Below are positions 1 through 8,843 of a stretch of DNA of 64,000 nt, piece by piece. Every line of letters starts with the position of its first letter. Positions within the stretch are counted from its first letter, which is position 1. The DNA comes from Arthrobacter rhizosphaerae. GTDB lineage: Bacteria > Actinomycetota > Actinomycetes > Actinomycetales > Micrococcaceae. Below the pieces are notes generated by a model. That model searched no databases. It was not told the DNA's origin and saw nothing but the letters and a program-made list of their open reading frames with translations. The stretch spans positions 1 through 64,000 of the forward strand of contig NZ_JALLAN010000016.1 of the NCBI RefSeq assembly GCF_023062595.1, read 5' to 3'. The translations under genes and the position numbers were made by a program.

Positions 1-19
1 GGAGGGTCTGCAGGGAGGC

Positions 20-50
20 CGACGACGGCGGGAGGCTCCCGCCGTCGTCG
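20..50 (-). terminator. Hairpin after the DHA2 exporter gene
   Basis: A perfect 14-bp inverted repeat (20-33 with 37-50) with a 3-base loop lies 30 bases past the stop codon of the leftward exporter gene. There is no T-run on the minus strand, so it is either a weak intrinsic terminator or a 3'-stabilising stem. Confidence 0.5.
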
Positions 51-79
51 GACGTTCCAATGGGAAGAACCAGGTTCCC

Positions 80-1750
80 CTAGTGGGCCGGCACTGCCTC
101 TGCGCCCAGCGGCTCCTTGGCCGGAGCAGGCTTGGCATCCGTGAGCTTCTTGTTCGGCAGGGCGAAGCTGATCAGGAAGGCGATGCCGGTCAGGGCCGCA
201 GCCGTGAGCATCACGATGTCGATCGACTGGGCGAATCCCTCGGTGATGGGCCTGGTGAGCGTGGCGTTGGCAGTGTGCAGCCAACTGGTGTCGTTCAGGG
301 ATTCGTTGGTGGCACCCTGCTTGAAGAACTCGTAGAGCTTGGCGTTGGCGGGATCGGCGGCCACTGCGGGATCGTTGAGGACGGCCTGGTAGTCGGCGTT
401 CTGCATGGCAGCTTTCATGCCGCTGGCGATCTTGTCAGCCGCCATGCTGAACAGCATCGAGATGAACACCGCAGTGCCCACAGCGCCGCCCATTGACCGG
501 AAGAACGCTGCCGAGGAGGTCCCAACGCCCATGTCCTTGGGCGGAACGGAAACCTGCATGGCAAGTGTCAGAGGCTGCATGCAGAAGCCCAGTCCCATGC
601 CGAAGAACACCGCGATCAGGCCCGGGACCCACAGCTCGGTGTCAGCTCCGAGTGAAAGGCCCATTACGACGGCGGAGCCCGTCAGGATTGCTGTGCCCAT
701 GATGGGGAAGATCCGGTAGGTTCCGGACGCCGAGATGGTGCGGCCGGCGGTAATGGAACCCGTGAGAATACCCAGCGTGAACGTGATCATCATGAGCCCG
801 GCCTGCGTGGGAGTGAGCCCCTTGACCAGCTGCAGGTACATGGGCAGCATTGCGATGGCCCCAAACATGCCGATGCCGATGATGAAGTTCAGCATCGAGG
901 ACAGGCCGAACGTGATGTTCTGGAACAGACGCAGCGGGATCAGGGCGTAGTCGCCGGCACGCTTTTCGGCGAGCAGGAAAGCAACGATTCCCAGCACACC
1001 CAGTCCGTAGCAGAGGAACGAGCTGAGCGATGTCCAGCCCCAGACGCGGCCCTGTTCAGCCACAAGAAGCAGCGGAACGATCGCCAGGGTGATGGCCGCA
1101 GCTCCCCAGTAGTCGATCTTTTGCCTGACGTGCTTTACGGGCAGGTGAAGGTAGAGGAACACGACGGCGAGGGCGGCCAGGCCGATCGGAAGGTTGATGA
1201 AGAACACCCAGCGCCAGCCGTCGAATCCCAGGATGTTCGCTGACCCCGCGAAGGCACCGCCGATCACAGGCCCAAGAACCGAGGAGATGCCGAAGACCGA
1301 CATGAAGTAGCCCTGGTACTTGGCGCGGTCCTTGAGGGCAACGATGTCGCCGATGATGGTCAGGGCCAACGCCAGCAGACCACCGGCGCCGAGTCCCTGG
1401 ATGCCGCGGGCAATTGCCAGCTCCATCATCGAATGCACGGACCCCGCGTAAAGGGATCCCAGCAGGAAGATCACAATGGCGGCCAGATACAGAGGACGGC
1501 GGCCGAAGATATCGCTGAGCTTCCCATACAGCGGAGTGCTCACAGTGGAAGTGATCAGGTAGGCGGTGGTGGCCCAGGCCTGCAGCGACAAGCCGTCCAG
1601 GTCGTTTGCGATGGTGTAGATAGAGGTGGAGACGATGGTCTGGTCCAGTGACGACAGGAACATGCCAAGCATGAGTCCCACCATGACTGTCAGGGTCTGG
1701 CGGTGAGTCAGGGTTTCACCCGGTGCCCGCACGGCGGTGCTTTTGGACAT
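80..1750 (-). CDS. DHA2-family (EmrB/QacA) MFS multidrug exporter
   Basis: The 556-residue integral membrane protein is a proton-driven drug or solute exporter of the 14-TM DHA2 family. The N-terminal part has the family motif GLMLGMFLSSLDQTIVSTS (about 25-43), then the loop motif GKLSDIFGRRPLY after TM2 and the antiporter motif GPVIGGAFAG near TM5. About 14 hydrophobic stretches are visible and the length fits the family. The ATG has GGAG five bases upstream. An inverted repeat (1785-1807) sits in the promoter region, so the gene is probably controlled by a TetR- or MarR-type repressor, which is not next to it in this window. The substrate cannot be read from the sequence. Confidence 0.9.
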   Translation of the reverse strand: MSKSTAVRAPGETLTHRQTLTVMVGLMLGMFLSSLDQTIVSTSIYTIANDLDGLSLQAWATTAYLITSTVSTPLYGKLSDIFGRRPLYLAAIVIFLLGSLYAGSVHSMMELAIARGIQGLGAGGLLALALTIIGDIVALKDRAKYQGYFMSVFGISSVLGPVIGGAFAGSANILGFDGWRWVFFINLPIGLAALAVVFLYLHLPVKHVRQKIDYWGAAAITLAIVPLLLVAEQGRVWGWTSLSSFLCYGLGVLGIVAFLLAEKRAGDYALIPLRLFQNITFGLSSMLNFIIGIGMFGAIAMLPMYLQLVKGLTPTQAGLMMITFTLGILTGSITAGRTISASGTYRIFPIMGTAILTGSAVVMGLSLGADTELWVPGLIAVFFGMGLGFCMQPLTLAMQVSVPPKDMGVGTSSAAFFRSMGGAVGTAVFISMLFSMAADKIASGMKAAMQNADYQAVLNDPAVAADPANAKLYEFFKQGATNESLNDTSWLHTANATLTRPITEGFAQSIDIVMLTAAALTGIAFLISFALPNKKLTDAKPAPAKEPLGAEAVPAH

Positions 1751-1784
1751 GGTTTCTCCAAGGGGTACGAACGGAATTAAGCAG

Positions 1785-1807
1785 GATAGTTGCTTTCAGT
1801 AACTATC
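1785..1807 (-). promoter_or_regulatory. Operator-like inverted repeat upstream of the DHA2 exporter
   Basis: GATAGTTGCT and AGTAACTATC are separated by TTC. They form a 10-3-10 dyad with one mismatch, 35 bases upstream of the exporter start codon. Its size and position fit a MarR- or TetR-type operator. The cognate regulator is not identified. Confidence 0.6.
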
Positions 1808-1915
1808 TTACTGTCCCGATTGTTCCCGAATGAAGGATTTTTTCTGATGGGAAGTTTTCGTCGAGGCTCCAGCAGGGGCTGAATCAGGTGCAATCCGCGT
1901 CTTCACCCCATCCCG

Positions 1916-2392
1916 TCAGCGTTCAACGAGGATGCCGTCAGGGTCGCACCAGATCATCGCGCCGGACCGGATGGTCACGCCGTCGATGACGAGATCGACG
2001 TCGGCCTCCCCGGCACCCGTCTTAGAGCTCTTGCGCGGATTGCTGCCTAGCGCCTTCACTCCCAGTGGCAGTTCCGCGATGGCCTCCCGGTCTCGGATCG
2101 CACCGTTAATTACGACGCCGGCCCACCCGTTCTGAACGGCACTCGCCGCAATCATGTCCCCCATCAAAGCGGTGCGCAGCGAGCTGCCGCCGTCCACCAC
2201 CAGGACAGCGCCGTCTCCCCGGGTGCCGAGAACTTCTTTGACCAAGGCGTTGTCCTCGAAGCATTTGATCGTTCGGACAGGGCCGCTGAAGTGGCTGTGG
2301 GCGCCCAAGGACTGAAACTGAAGCGAGACGGACGCCAGCTCTTCGCCGCGTTCGTCGTACAGGTCGGCAGTGGCAACTGGTGTGTCGCTCAT
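1916..2392 (-). CDS. RraA-like protein / 4-hydroxy-4-methyl-2-oxoglutarate aldolase family
   Basis: The 158-residue protein belongs to the RraA/HMG-aldolase fold. Members either bind RNase E or act as metal-dependent aldolases or oxaloacetate decarboxylases. Visible signatures are the Gly-rich stretch GDGAVLVVDGGSSLRTALMG, the conserved VINGAIRD (Arg and Asp are the usual substrate and metal site) and a C-terminal CDPDGILV. The length is typical (about 160). The open frame runs further upstream, but the ATG at 2392 has GAGGAG at good spacing and begins where family homology begins. The gene is divergent from the MFS gene at 2515. Since actinobacterial RNase E differs from the enterobacterial enzyme, the aldolase role is the safer guess; this is inference. 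Confidence 0.85.
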   Translation of the reverse strand: MSDTPVATADLYDERGEELASVSLQFQSLGAHSHFSGPVRTIKCFEDNALVKEVLGTRGDGAVLVVDGGSSLRTALMGDMIAASAVQNGWAGVVINGAIRDREAIAELPLGVKALGSNPRKSSKTGAGEADVDLVIDGVTIRSGAMIWCDPDGILVER

Positions 2393-2514
2393 AACTTCTC
2401 CTCGGTTCAGATGATGTTCGCTTAATGGCTGGTTCAGGGCTGAAGGGATCGCCTGAATGGCTGCTGCCCACGATAGTCTGAACTCACACTGTCCGTGTCT
2501 TCCAGGGGGAACCG

Positions 2515-3801
2515 ATGAGCCTGTCCGAAACACCTGGCATGACGCCTGAGACCGAGGGGACGACGACGGCCGGAGCTGCCCTCGCGGAGCCAACCCGGAA
2601 GGTAACGCCTGGCTGGGTGACCGGGCTGGTCCTGGTCAATGTCGGGATCAACGCTGCGTTTTTCGGCCCTATCAATGTGTTTATCGGCCAGCATGCCATC
2701 GGGATCGATCCGGCGAACAAGGAAGCCATCCTCTCGCTTGTCACGGGCTGCGGAGCTGCTGTTTCCCTGGTTGCCAACCCGCTGTTCGGGGCACTGTCCG
2801 ACCGCACGGTCTCCCGCTTTGGCCGGCGCTCGCCGTGGGTCCTGGCCGGTGCCATCCTTGCGACGGCCGCGTTGCTGGCGATGTCCGGCGCAACGGCCGT
2901 CGCCCTTCTGGTGCTTTGCTGGTGCCTCGTTCAATTGGGAGCAAACGCGGCCTATGCCGCCATCACTGCGGCAGTCCCGGACAGGGTTCCGGTCTTCCAG
3001 CGCGGCGGGGTTGGCGGACTCGCGGCCATGGGGCAGACTGCCGGGATTCTCCTGGGGGCAGTGTTCGGCGCCGTGGTCTCCGGGAACTACATGGTGGGCT
3101 ATTGGCTTTGTGCGGCGGCGCTGATTCTGAGCATCATTCCGTACCTCTTTAACAGGAATGACCCGGCGTTGCCGCTGAACGCCAGGCCGGTATTCACCTG
3201 GCTGGGGTTCTTGCGAGGCTTTTGGATCAGCCCGGTAAGGCATCCTGATTTTGCCTGGGCCTGGCTGACACGCTTTCTTGTTAACGTCGGGAATCAGTCC
3301 ACCATCATTTACCTGCTTTTCTTCCTGCGGGACGTCATCAAGCACGAGGACCCGGCCTTGGGTGTGCTCATCCTGACGGGCATTTACGCAATGATGGTGA
3401 TGATTACCGCTGTGCTTGCCGGGCCCTGGAGCGACCGTGTGGGAAAGCGCAAGCCGTTTGTGATCGGCTCATCTGCCACCATTGCCACCGCCGGTCTCAT
3501 CATGGCTTTCTTCCCGGTGTGGACGGGTGCCCTGGTGGGCGCCGGAGTGCTGGGAATCGGCTTTGGCGCCTACTTGGCCGTCGACTTCGCCCTCCTCACC
3601 CAGGTTCTTCCGACGGCCGTAGACCGTGGAAAGGACATGGGGGTGATCAACGTGGCCAACTCACTCCCACAGGTAGTCGCCCCGGTGATCGCGTTCGTCT
3701 CACTCCAGTACCTTGGCGGGTACGTGACCCTCTTCAGCACGGCTGCTGCCATTGGACTCCTCGGCGCAGTATTCGTGGTCAAGATCAAGGGCGTTCAATA
3801 G
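2515..3801 (+). CDS. MFS transporter, substrate unknown
   Basis: The 428-residue, roughly 12-TM major facilitator carrier has the loop 2-3 signature GALSDRTVSRFGRRSPW (about residues 96-112) and its loop 8-9 counterpart GPWSDRVGKRKPF. A hydrophilic tail of about 33 residues precedes TM1. AGGGGGA lies 6 bases upstream of the ATG. The divergent RraA-like gene shares the 122-base intergenic region. The arrangement of the second GxxSDRxGxR motif resembles sugar or organic-solute importers more than the DHA drug exporters, but the substrate cannot be assigned. Confidence 0.85.
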   Translation: MSLSETPGMTPETEGTTTAGAALAEPTRKVTPGWVTGLVLVNVGINAAFFGPINVFIGQHAIGIDPANKEAILSLVTGCGAAVSLVANPLFGALSDRTVSRFGRRSPWVLAGAILATAALLAMSGATAVALLVLCWCLVQLGANAAYAAITAAVPDRVPVFQRGGVGGLAAMGQTAGILLGAVFGAVVSGNYMVGYWLCAAALILSIIPYLFNRNDPALPLNARPVFTWLGFLRGFWISPVRHPDFAWAWLTRFLVNVGNQSTIIYLLFFLRDVIKHEDPALGVLILTGIYAMMVMITAVLAGPWSDRVGKRKPFVIGSSATIATAGLIMAFFPVWTGALVGAGVLGIGFGAYLAVDFALLTQVLPTAVDRGKDMGVINVANSLPQVVAPVIAFVSLQYLGGYVTLFSTAAAIGLLGAVFVVKIKGVQ

Positions 3802-3956
3802 GAGGCGTGCACACCGCGTCTGCTGGTCGGTTCATCCCCTTTTCCTGAATACGCCAAACTTACGTGCCGTATAGTTGTCAGCGAATTGCTGCTGCAGTGC
3901 GGTGACCGGGGGCCTGCTTTGCCGTTGCAAAATAAGCCCTCTCCCGGAACGTGCTG

Positions 3957-4553
3957 ATGCTTGAACTAAATTCAGATCTGCCACCCATGGCCGCTCCGCC
4001 ATTGCTCCCGCGCCAGCAGCTGCGCTACGCCCGGATCCTGGATGAAGCCGCCGGATTCGCCCGCAAAGGGCTTGAGTCCATCACTCTTTCCGAAGTTGCC
4101 GCAAAAGCTGACGTCCCGCTGGGTACGCTGTACCGCTATTTTCCATCCGCCACGCATCTGATGTTGGCCCTCTACCGGAAACAGCTCGGCGAGCTGCAGG
4201 TGGGAAGCTGGCCTGGAAAAGGCAACATCCGCGTCCATGCCCTGGTGGGCGTCACCATGGAGATCTTCCACATGCGGGTCATGCAGCCGGCCGTGGAGCA
4301 GTGCCTGAGCCGGACCAGCTACCAGAAGGACAGGGACACCACTGACCTGTTGCGGGAAATCGACGCGATCGCGGAGCAGGCGGTAACGGTGGCCAGCGGG
4401 GACTTTGCCAAGTCCCGCATACTCCTGCTGACCATCACCGGATTGGTGCAGGCAGTCCGGTGCCGCAGACTCTCCCTTTTTGAGGCCGAAGAGGATCTGA
4501 AGAGGGCTTGTTCGCTTCTGGCGGCAACCCGGTCGTTACAGGCAGTGGTCTAG
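3957..4553 (+). CDS. TetR-family transcriptional regulator
   Basis: The protein is about 198 residues, with an N-terminal TetR helix-turn-helix: a first helix ILDEAAGFARKGLESITLSEVA, then AAKADVPLGTLYRYFPS, the classic recognition helix with Tyr-Arg-Tyr-Phe. The rest is an alpha-helical ligand-binding domain without diagnostic motifs. I chose the ATG at 3957 because GGAA lies about 8 bases upstream. A GTG two codons earlier (3951) and an ATG at 3987 are alternatives. It is 155 bases downstream of the MFS gene on the same strand and could regulate it, although neither an operator nor a ligand is evident. Confidence 0.85.
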   Translation: MLELNSDLPPMAAPPLLPRQQLRYARILDEAAGFARKGLESITLSEVAAKADVPLGTLYRYFPSATHLMLALYRKQLGELQVGSWPGKGNIRVHALVGVTMEIFHMRVMQPAVEQCLSRTSYQKDRDTTDLLREIDAIAEQAVTVASGDFAKSRILLLTITGLVQAVRCRRLSLFEAEEDLKRACSLLAATRSLQAVV

Positions 4554-4834
4554 ACCAGCTAGTCACAATCGAGACACAAGGCAGTAATTTACGTCACTCA
4601 GACAGCCTAGGCACGCCTTAATCCGGGCGCTGGGCCCAAGAGTGGTCTGGTTGGTCACGTTCGGCGATTTACCATGGCAGTACCGGAGGGCAAGCAGTTC
4701 CTCCCGCAGGAGACACGGCGGTCCAGCCACCCCTTGGATCGTTCATGGACTTCGCTGACCTGCCCAACTCAAGCGGCCCGCGCTTGAGCCTTCCCTATCC
4801 CGTGCGACCACGGCCTAGACCAGGAGACAACGAC

Positions 4835-6031
4835 GTGTCCATTGAAACGACCACTCCCACCGACCTTGAATCCGCTGCAACCTTGAGCGAAGAGGAAATT
4901 TTCGCGTCCCACCAGGGTGGCAAGCTGTCCATAGCCAGCACCGTCCCGTTGGCTACCAAGCGTGACCTCTCCATCGCCTATACGCCCGGAGTGGCTCAGG
5001 TCAGCCGGGCCATCCATGCCGATCCGAAGCTCGCAAAAACCCTGACGTGGGCAGAGCGCCTCGTCGTCGTCGTCAGTGACGGAACAGCGGTTCTTGGTCT
5101 CGGTGACATCGGCCCCAGCGCTTCACTGCCGGTTATGGAAGGCAAGTCAGCACTCTTCAAGGCTTTTGGTGACCTCGACTCCATTCCACTGGTCCTCAAC
5201 ACCACCGACGTCGACGAGATCGTGGAGACCCTGGTGCGCCTGCGTCCCAGCTTTGGCGCCGTGAACCTGGAGGACGTTTCGGCGCCGCGCTGCTTCGAGC
5301 TGGAGGAGAAGCTCATAGAGGCATTGGATTGCCCTGTGATGCATGACGACCAGCATGGCACCGCCGTCGTGGTCCTGGCCGCCCTCACTGGTGCCGCGAA
5401 AGTCACTGAACGCGAACTGACAGGCCTCCGGATTGTCGTATCCGGCGCCGGCGCAGCCGGTGTTGCAGTTGCAGAAATCCTTCTCGCCGCGGGAATCGAA
5501 GACGTCGTTGTCCTGGACTCGCGTGGGGTCATCGTCAAGGACCGGGCAGACATCGCGGCGAACCCTGACAGCAAGAAGGCAGAGCTGGCGCAGAAGAGCA
5601 ATCCGCGTGCTTTGTCAGGCGGCCCTGCGGAGGCACTCCTCGGCGCGGACGTCTTCATTGGCGTATCGTCATCGCAGTTGGCCGAGGAGCACCTGAAGCT
5701 GATGAACCACAGCTCCATCGTGTTTGCCCTCTCCAACCCCGACCCCGAAGTACTGCCGGAGGTCGCCTCCAAGTACGCCGCAGTTGTGGCTACCGGCCGG
5801 AGCGACTTCCCCAACCAGATCAACAACGTGCTGGCCTTCCCCGGAATTTTCCGTGGGGCGCTCGACGCCGGTGCCCGCCGGATCACGCCCGCCATGAAGC
5901 TTGCCGCGGCACGCGCCATCGCCGAACTCGCCGAGCCGGAGCTTTCCGCAGACTACATTGTGCCGAGCCCGCTGGACCCCAGGGTGGCTCCGGCCGTCTC
6001 CGCAGCAGTAGCCGCGGCAGTCACCGAGTAA
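4835..6031 (+). CDS. NAD(P)-dependent malic enzyme (malate to pyruvate + CO2)
   Basis: The 398-residue short-form malic enzyme decarboxylates L-malate oxidatively to pyruvate. N-terminal malic domain: the family motif LSIAYTPGVAQVSRAI followed by VSDGTAVLGLGDIGP, VNLEDVSAPRCFELE and the metal-site segment MHDDQHGTAVV. C-terminal Rossmann domain: VVSGAGAAGVAVAEILL, then FALSNPDPEV and GRSDFPNQINNVLAFPG. There is no phosphotransacetylase extension, so it is the NAD-type short form. I chose GTG 4835, which has AGGAGA upstream and starts at the homologous N-terminus; the open frame itself starts at 4745. An intrinsic terminator follows, so the gene is probably monocistronic. Confidence 0.95.
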   Translation: MSIETTTPTDLESAATLSEEEIFASHQGGKLSIASTVPLATKRDLSIAYTPGVAQVSRAIHADPKLAKTLTWAERLVVVVSDGTAVLGLGDIGPSASLPVMEGKSALFKAFGDLDSIPLVLNTTDVDEIVETLVRLRPSFGAVNLEDVSAPRCFELEEKLIEALDCPVMHDDQHGTAVVVLAALTGAAKVTERELTGLRIVVSGAGAAGVAVAEILLAAGIEDVVVLDSRGVIVKDRADIAANPDSKKAELAQKSNPRALSGGPAEALLGADVFIGVSSSQLAEEHLKLMNHSSIVFALSNPDPEVLPEVASKYAAVVATGRSDFPNQINNVLAFPGIFRGALDAGARRITPAMKLAAARAIAELAEPELSADYIVPSPLDPRVAPAVSAAVAAAVTE

Positions 6032-6057
6032 AGCGGCAACGACACAAAAAGCCTCGC

Positions 6058-6102
6058 GACGGCGGCATCTCCCTTAGCCGGGGGTGCCGCCGTCGGGCTT
6101 TA
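6058..6102 (+). terminator. Intrinsic terminator after malic enzyme
   Basis: GACGGCGGCA (6058-6067) pairs perfectly with TGCCGCCGTC (6085-6094), and GGGCTTTAA follows. It lies 27 bases after the malic enzyme stop codon. Confidence 0.85.
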
Positions 6103-6428
6103 ACGTGCGCTCTGCACAAGGCTCGACTTTGCGAGTACCAAGGGGAAGCCCTCCACCCGAATCGAGTACACACTACTCGGGTCAGTGGAGCCCGGAATCC
6201 CTAGCCTAAGGACTAGCGGGCGAACCCAGATAGGCCGCGCAGTGCGGAAACGGGTCGCTGCTGACCGGGCGGTGGAGAACATGCAGTCTCGACATACGAA
6301 TGGCGGGATCCGGCAGGCCGGAGCACAACTGTGGAAGTTCCTTGCCCTGGATAAACCGGACCCTGCGTTGACGCCGTAGAACGAGGCAAGGGGACCGTTC
6401 TGATGAATCACCCGATAAGGAGCAAAAA
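6103..6428 (+). other. Intergenic stretch upstream of the small secreted protein
   Basis: About 326 bases hold no convincing gene. The leftward open frame over it lacks a credible start and any recognisable domain. The rightward gene at 6429 presumably has its promoter here, but I see no strong -35/-10 pair. A good Shine-Dalgarno (AAGGAG) sits just before position 6429. Confidence 0.5.
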
Positions 6429-6770
6429 ATGAAGAAATTGCTAGCTGCCGGTGCAGTCGCCGGATTGGTTCTTCTGGGCGGCGGCGCCATGCCGGCCAGT
6501 GCTGCCCCGCCTGCAGACCTGGTCTGCCCGGGGCTGAGTTCCGGCAAGATTGATGCACAGGTCGGCGAGGACGACACTATTACGTTGACGGCTCCCGACG
6601 GCTTCCTGATCTCGTCAGTCTGCCTCAAGTCCGGGCCCGGCTTCGAGATCATTCCGGTTAATCCCCCGTTGGCCGAGGTGACTGTGTCGACCACTTCGGG
6701 CAAGGACATCTCGCACTTCTCGTACACACTGGTGCCTGACGTCTACACCCCGCCGCCTTACGGCTACTAA
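6429..6770 (+). CDS. Small secreted protein, function unknown
   Basis: The 113-residue protein has a textbook Sec signal peptide: MKK, then a hydrophobic core (about 5-20) and an ASA cleavage site near residue 25. The mature part of about 88 residues has two cysteines (C33 and C65), which could form one disulfide, and a Pro/Tyr-rich C-terminus ending PPPYGY. No enzymatic motif is visible. AAGGAG lies 6-7 bases upstream of the ATG, and a strong terminator follows 10 bases after the stop, so it is a stand-alone transcription unit. I do not recognise the family. Confidence 0.75.
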   Translation: MKKLLAAGAVAGLVLLGGGAMPASAAPPADLVCPGLSSGKIDAQVGEDDTITLTAPDGFLISSVCLKSGPGFEIIPVNPPLAEVTVSTTSGKDISHFSYTLVPDVYTPPPYGY

Positions 6771-6779
6771 AGGGTGAAG

Positions 6780-6828
6780 GGCGGGTTTCCTGCAGACTCC
6801 CCGCGGTCTCTGCAGGAACCCGCCTTTT
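6780..6828 (+). terminator. Strong intrinsic terminator
   Basis: GGCGGGTTTCCTGCAGA (6780-6796) pairs over 16 bp with TCTGCAGGAACCCGCC (6809-6824), followed by TTTT. It ends the small secreted protein transcript. Confidence 0.9.
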
Positions 6829-6864
6829 CCATGTCCGCACTCTTTCCGCCTTTAGACTGGGGCC

Positions 6865-7365
6865 ATGACCTCCGAAACCGTCGTGACCATACTTTGCGGC
6901 CTGGCCATCCTGGTTGGAGTCGCTGGAACGGTGATTCCGGTGCTGCCCGGCAGCATCCTGATTGCCCTGAGCCTGCTGTCCTGGGCCATCTGGGGTGGGG
7001 CGGGCGCAGGCGGCTGGGTGGTGTTCGGGATCGGCATGGTGTTCGTTCTTGCCGGCATGGCCGCAAGCGCTGTTTTGACCGGGCGGAAACTCAGGGAGCA
7101 CAGCATCCCCAACCGGAGTGTCGTCGTCGGGCTGATCCTGGCCGTTGTGGGGATGTTCCTGATCCCGGTAGTAGGGCTCTTTGTGGGCTTCGCTGCAGGC
7201 CTGCTTCTGAGCGAATACCAGCGGACGCGCAATTTCGGAACCGCAGTGACCACGAGTTGGGCCGCGCTCAAGGCCACCGGTTTGGGCATTTTGGTGGAGT
7301 TCGGCCTTGCGTGCCTCGCCGCAAGCACGTGGCTGATCGGCGTGTGGGTAGCGGCCGTCAGCTAA
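6865..7365 (+). CDS. DUF456 membrane protein
   Basis: The 166-residue protein is made almost wholly of hydrophobic helices in the DUF456 pattern: an N-terminal segment with GVAGTVIPVLPGSILI, a Gly/Ala-rich second half (VVGLFVGFAAGLLLSEY) and a C-terminal helix. DUF456 proteins are common in actinobacteria and have no established function. The ATG at 6865 starts at the beginning of homology. The next gene begins 25 bases downstream and may be co-transcribed. Confidence 0.85.
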   Translation: MTSETVVTILCGLAILVGVAGTVIPVLPGSILIALSLLSWAIWGGAGAGGWVVFGIGMVFVLAGMAASAVLTGRKLREHSIPNRSVVVGLILAVVGMFLIPVVGLFVGFAAGLLLSEYQRTRNFGTAVTTSWAALKATGLGILVEFGLACLAASTWLIGVWVAAVS

Positions 7366-7389
7366 AGCCGCGGCTATTAGCATGGACTC

Positions 7390-8358
7390 ATGAGCGCCGG
7401 ACCCAGCGAATCCGCACCCCTGTACCGAGACATCCGCGATCTCACCCCGTTCCGCAGCCCCCTGATCAGAACTCCGGTCAGGGAACTAGCAGGCGGTGTT
7501 GCAGGCTTTGTTTCGGGGGTTGTTGGGCGGCGCGACCGGGGAACCCTCACCATCGAGGGAAGCATTCCCAGGCTCCAGCGCATGCCCGGCAAAGCGGCCC
7601 GCTCCGTACACGACGCGATCTTTACGAGCAGGGAACCGGACAGGCTCATCTTGCTGGCGCGGGCCCATCCGGGCTGGGCCGGGCTCTGCTATCTTATGGC
7701 TGGACTCCTCGCGTACCGGCATGGCAGTTTCCTGCGCGCCTCGGAGCTCCTCCAGCGAGGGCTGTCCACCAGGAACGACGACGACGCCAACAGTTACGCT
7801 GCCGCGCACCTCACCCACGTGGTGACGAATGTGGAAGTTGCCGAACGCGTGGAAGTTCCGGTGCTGTTCAGCGAAGAGGCCGTGTTCCTGGCGTTGTCCC
7901 ACGCCCTCCGGGAGACGGGTCAGCCGGAAGCGGCCCTGGCTGCCCTGGTGGCGTTGCCGCCTTCGCTTCCGCTGGCGCTGGCCCGCTGTTCCCTCGCCGC
8001 ATCACTGGGCCGCGACGCCGAGGTGGTGGCCGAGACGGAAGGCTTGTTGAACGCTGATGACCTTTCGGCAGCCCTGCTGCTGGTTAGGGCCCGCTCACTG
8101 CGTAAAAGGGGTGATTACGCCGCCGCCCGGGCTGCCCTTCAAGAGGTGCTGCGGCGGCGGAAGACTGACTTTTCGCTGCGCAATGACGCCCTGACGGACC
8201 GGGCACTCCTGCTGCTGGACACGGGCAGGAAATCGCTTAATCCGCGGGACTGGCAGCGTAGGAAGCCTGCCGAGCTGGAGGCTGTCCGTGCCATCCGCAA
8301 GGACGACGAGATGCGGAAACTGTGGGAGCAGGACTGGAAACAGCTCGGTGGGGACTGA
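7390..8358 (+). CDS. Conserved hypothetical protein with TPR-like helices
   Basis: The 322-residue cytosolic protein has an N-terminal third rich in Arg/Pro and a helical remainder with repeated Ala/Leu helix pairs (for example about residues 100-125, 175-215 and 220-255) that look like degenerate tetratricopeptide repeats. No catalytic motif is visible. The C-terminal 40 residues are highly charged. It follows the DUF456 gene by 25 bases. The ATG lacks a clear Shine-Dalgarno, so the start is moderately secure. A scaffold role would be a guess from fold type only. Confidence 0.7.
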   Translation: MSAGPSESAPLYRDIRDLTPFRSPLIRTPVRELAGGVAGFVSGVVGRRDRGTLTIEGSIPRLQRMPGKAARSVHDAIFTSREPDRLILLARAHPGWAGLCYLMAGLLAYRHGSFLRASELLQRGLSTRNDDDANSYAAAHLTHVVTNVEVAERVEVPVLFSEEAVFLALSHALRETGQPEAALAALVALPPSLPLALARCSLAASLGRDAEVVAETEGLLNADDLSAALLLVRARSLRKRGDYAAARAALQEVLRRRKTDFSLRNDALTDRALLLLDTGRKSLNPRDWQRRKPAELEAVRAIRKDDEMRKLWEQDWKQLGGD

Positions 8359-8384
8359 AGGCGGCGCTGCTTTCCCGCACGTTG

Positions 8385-8843
8385 TTACCCTCCCAGCAGA
8401 CCCGTGGTCCGATACGGGATAACTTCCCGCAGGAACATGCTGGTGGAGGTGCGCACGATTCCCGGGCATAATCTAATTTCCTCGGACACGCGGTAGAGGT
8501 CGTCCGGGCTGGAGGCCACCACCCTGATCAGCAGGTCGGTGTCCCCGGCGGGCGCATGACACTCAAGTACTTCGGGGATCTCCCGCAGGGCGGCAATCGC
8601 CTCGTTCAGATGGCTCTGGTCCAGTTCAGCACTCACTGAGGCCGCGACTCCCCGTCCGAGGGCGGCAGGAAGAACACGGCTGCTGTTCGGGCGAAGGGCG
8701 CCCGACGTCGACATCCGCTCAAGGCGCGACTGCACAGTTCCGCGGGCGAGGCCGAGGCGCTGGGCAAGGACCATGATGGGCAGGCGCGGATCTTCGTCCA
8801 AAGCTCCAAGGATGCGGCGGTCCGTCGCGTCGAGTTCCTGCAA
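8385..8843 (-). CDS. Lrp/AsnC-family transcriptional regulator
   Basis: The protein is about 152 residues. The N-terminal winged helix-turn-helix reads ELDATDRRILGALDEDP then VLAQRLGLARGTVQSRLERM, typical of Lrp/AsnC. The C-terminal RAM/AsnC ligand-binding half includes HAPAGDTDLLIRVVASSPDD. Such proteins form dimers or octamers and usually sense amino acids. The open frame extends to 8918, but the TTG at 8843 is preceded by AGGAG with 8-base spacing and gives the usual family length, so I chose it; GTG 8852 is the alternative. It converges on the TPR-like gene, so it is probably transcribed alone. The target genes are unknown. Confidence 0.85.
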   Translation of the reverse strand: MQELDATDRRILGALDEDPRLPIMVLAQRLGLARGTVQSRLERMSTSGALRPNSSRVLPAALGRGVAASVSAELDQSHLNEAIAALREIPEVLECHAPAGDTDLLIRVVASSPDDLYRVSEEIRLCPGIVRTSTSMFLREVIPYRTTGLLGG

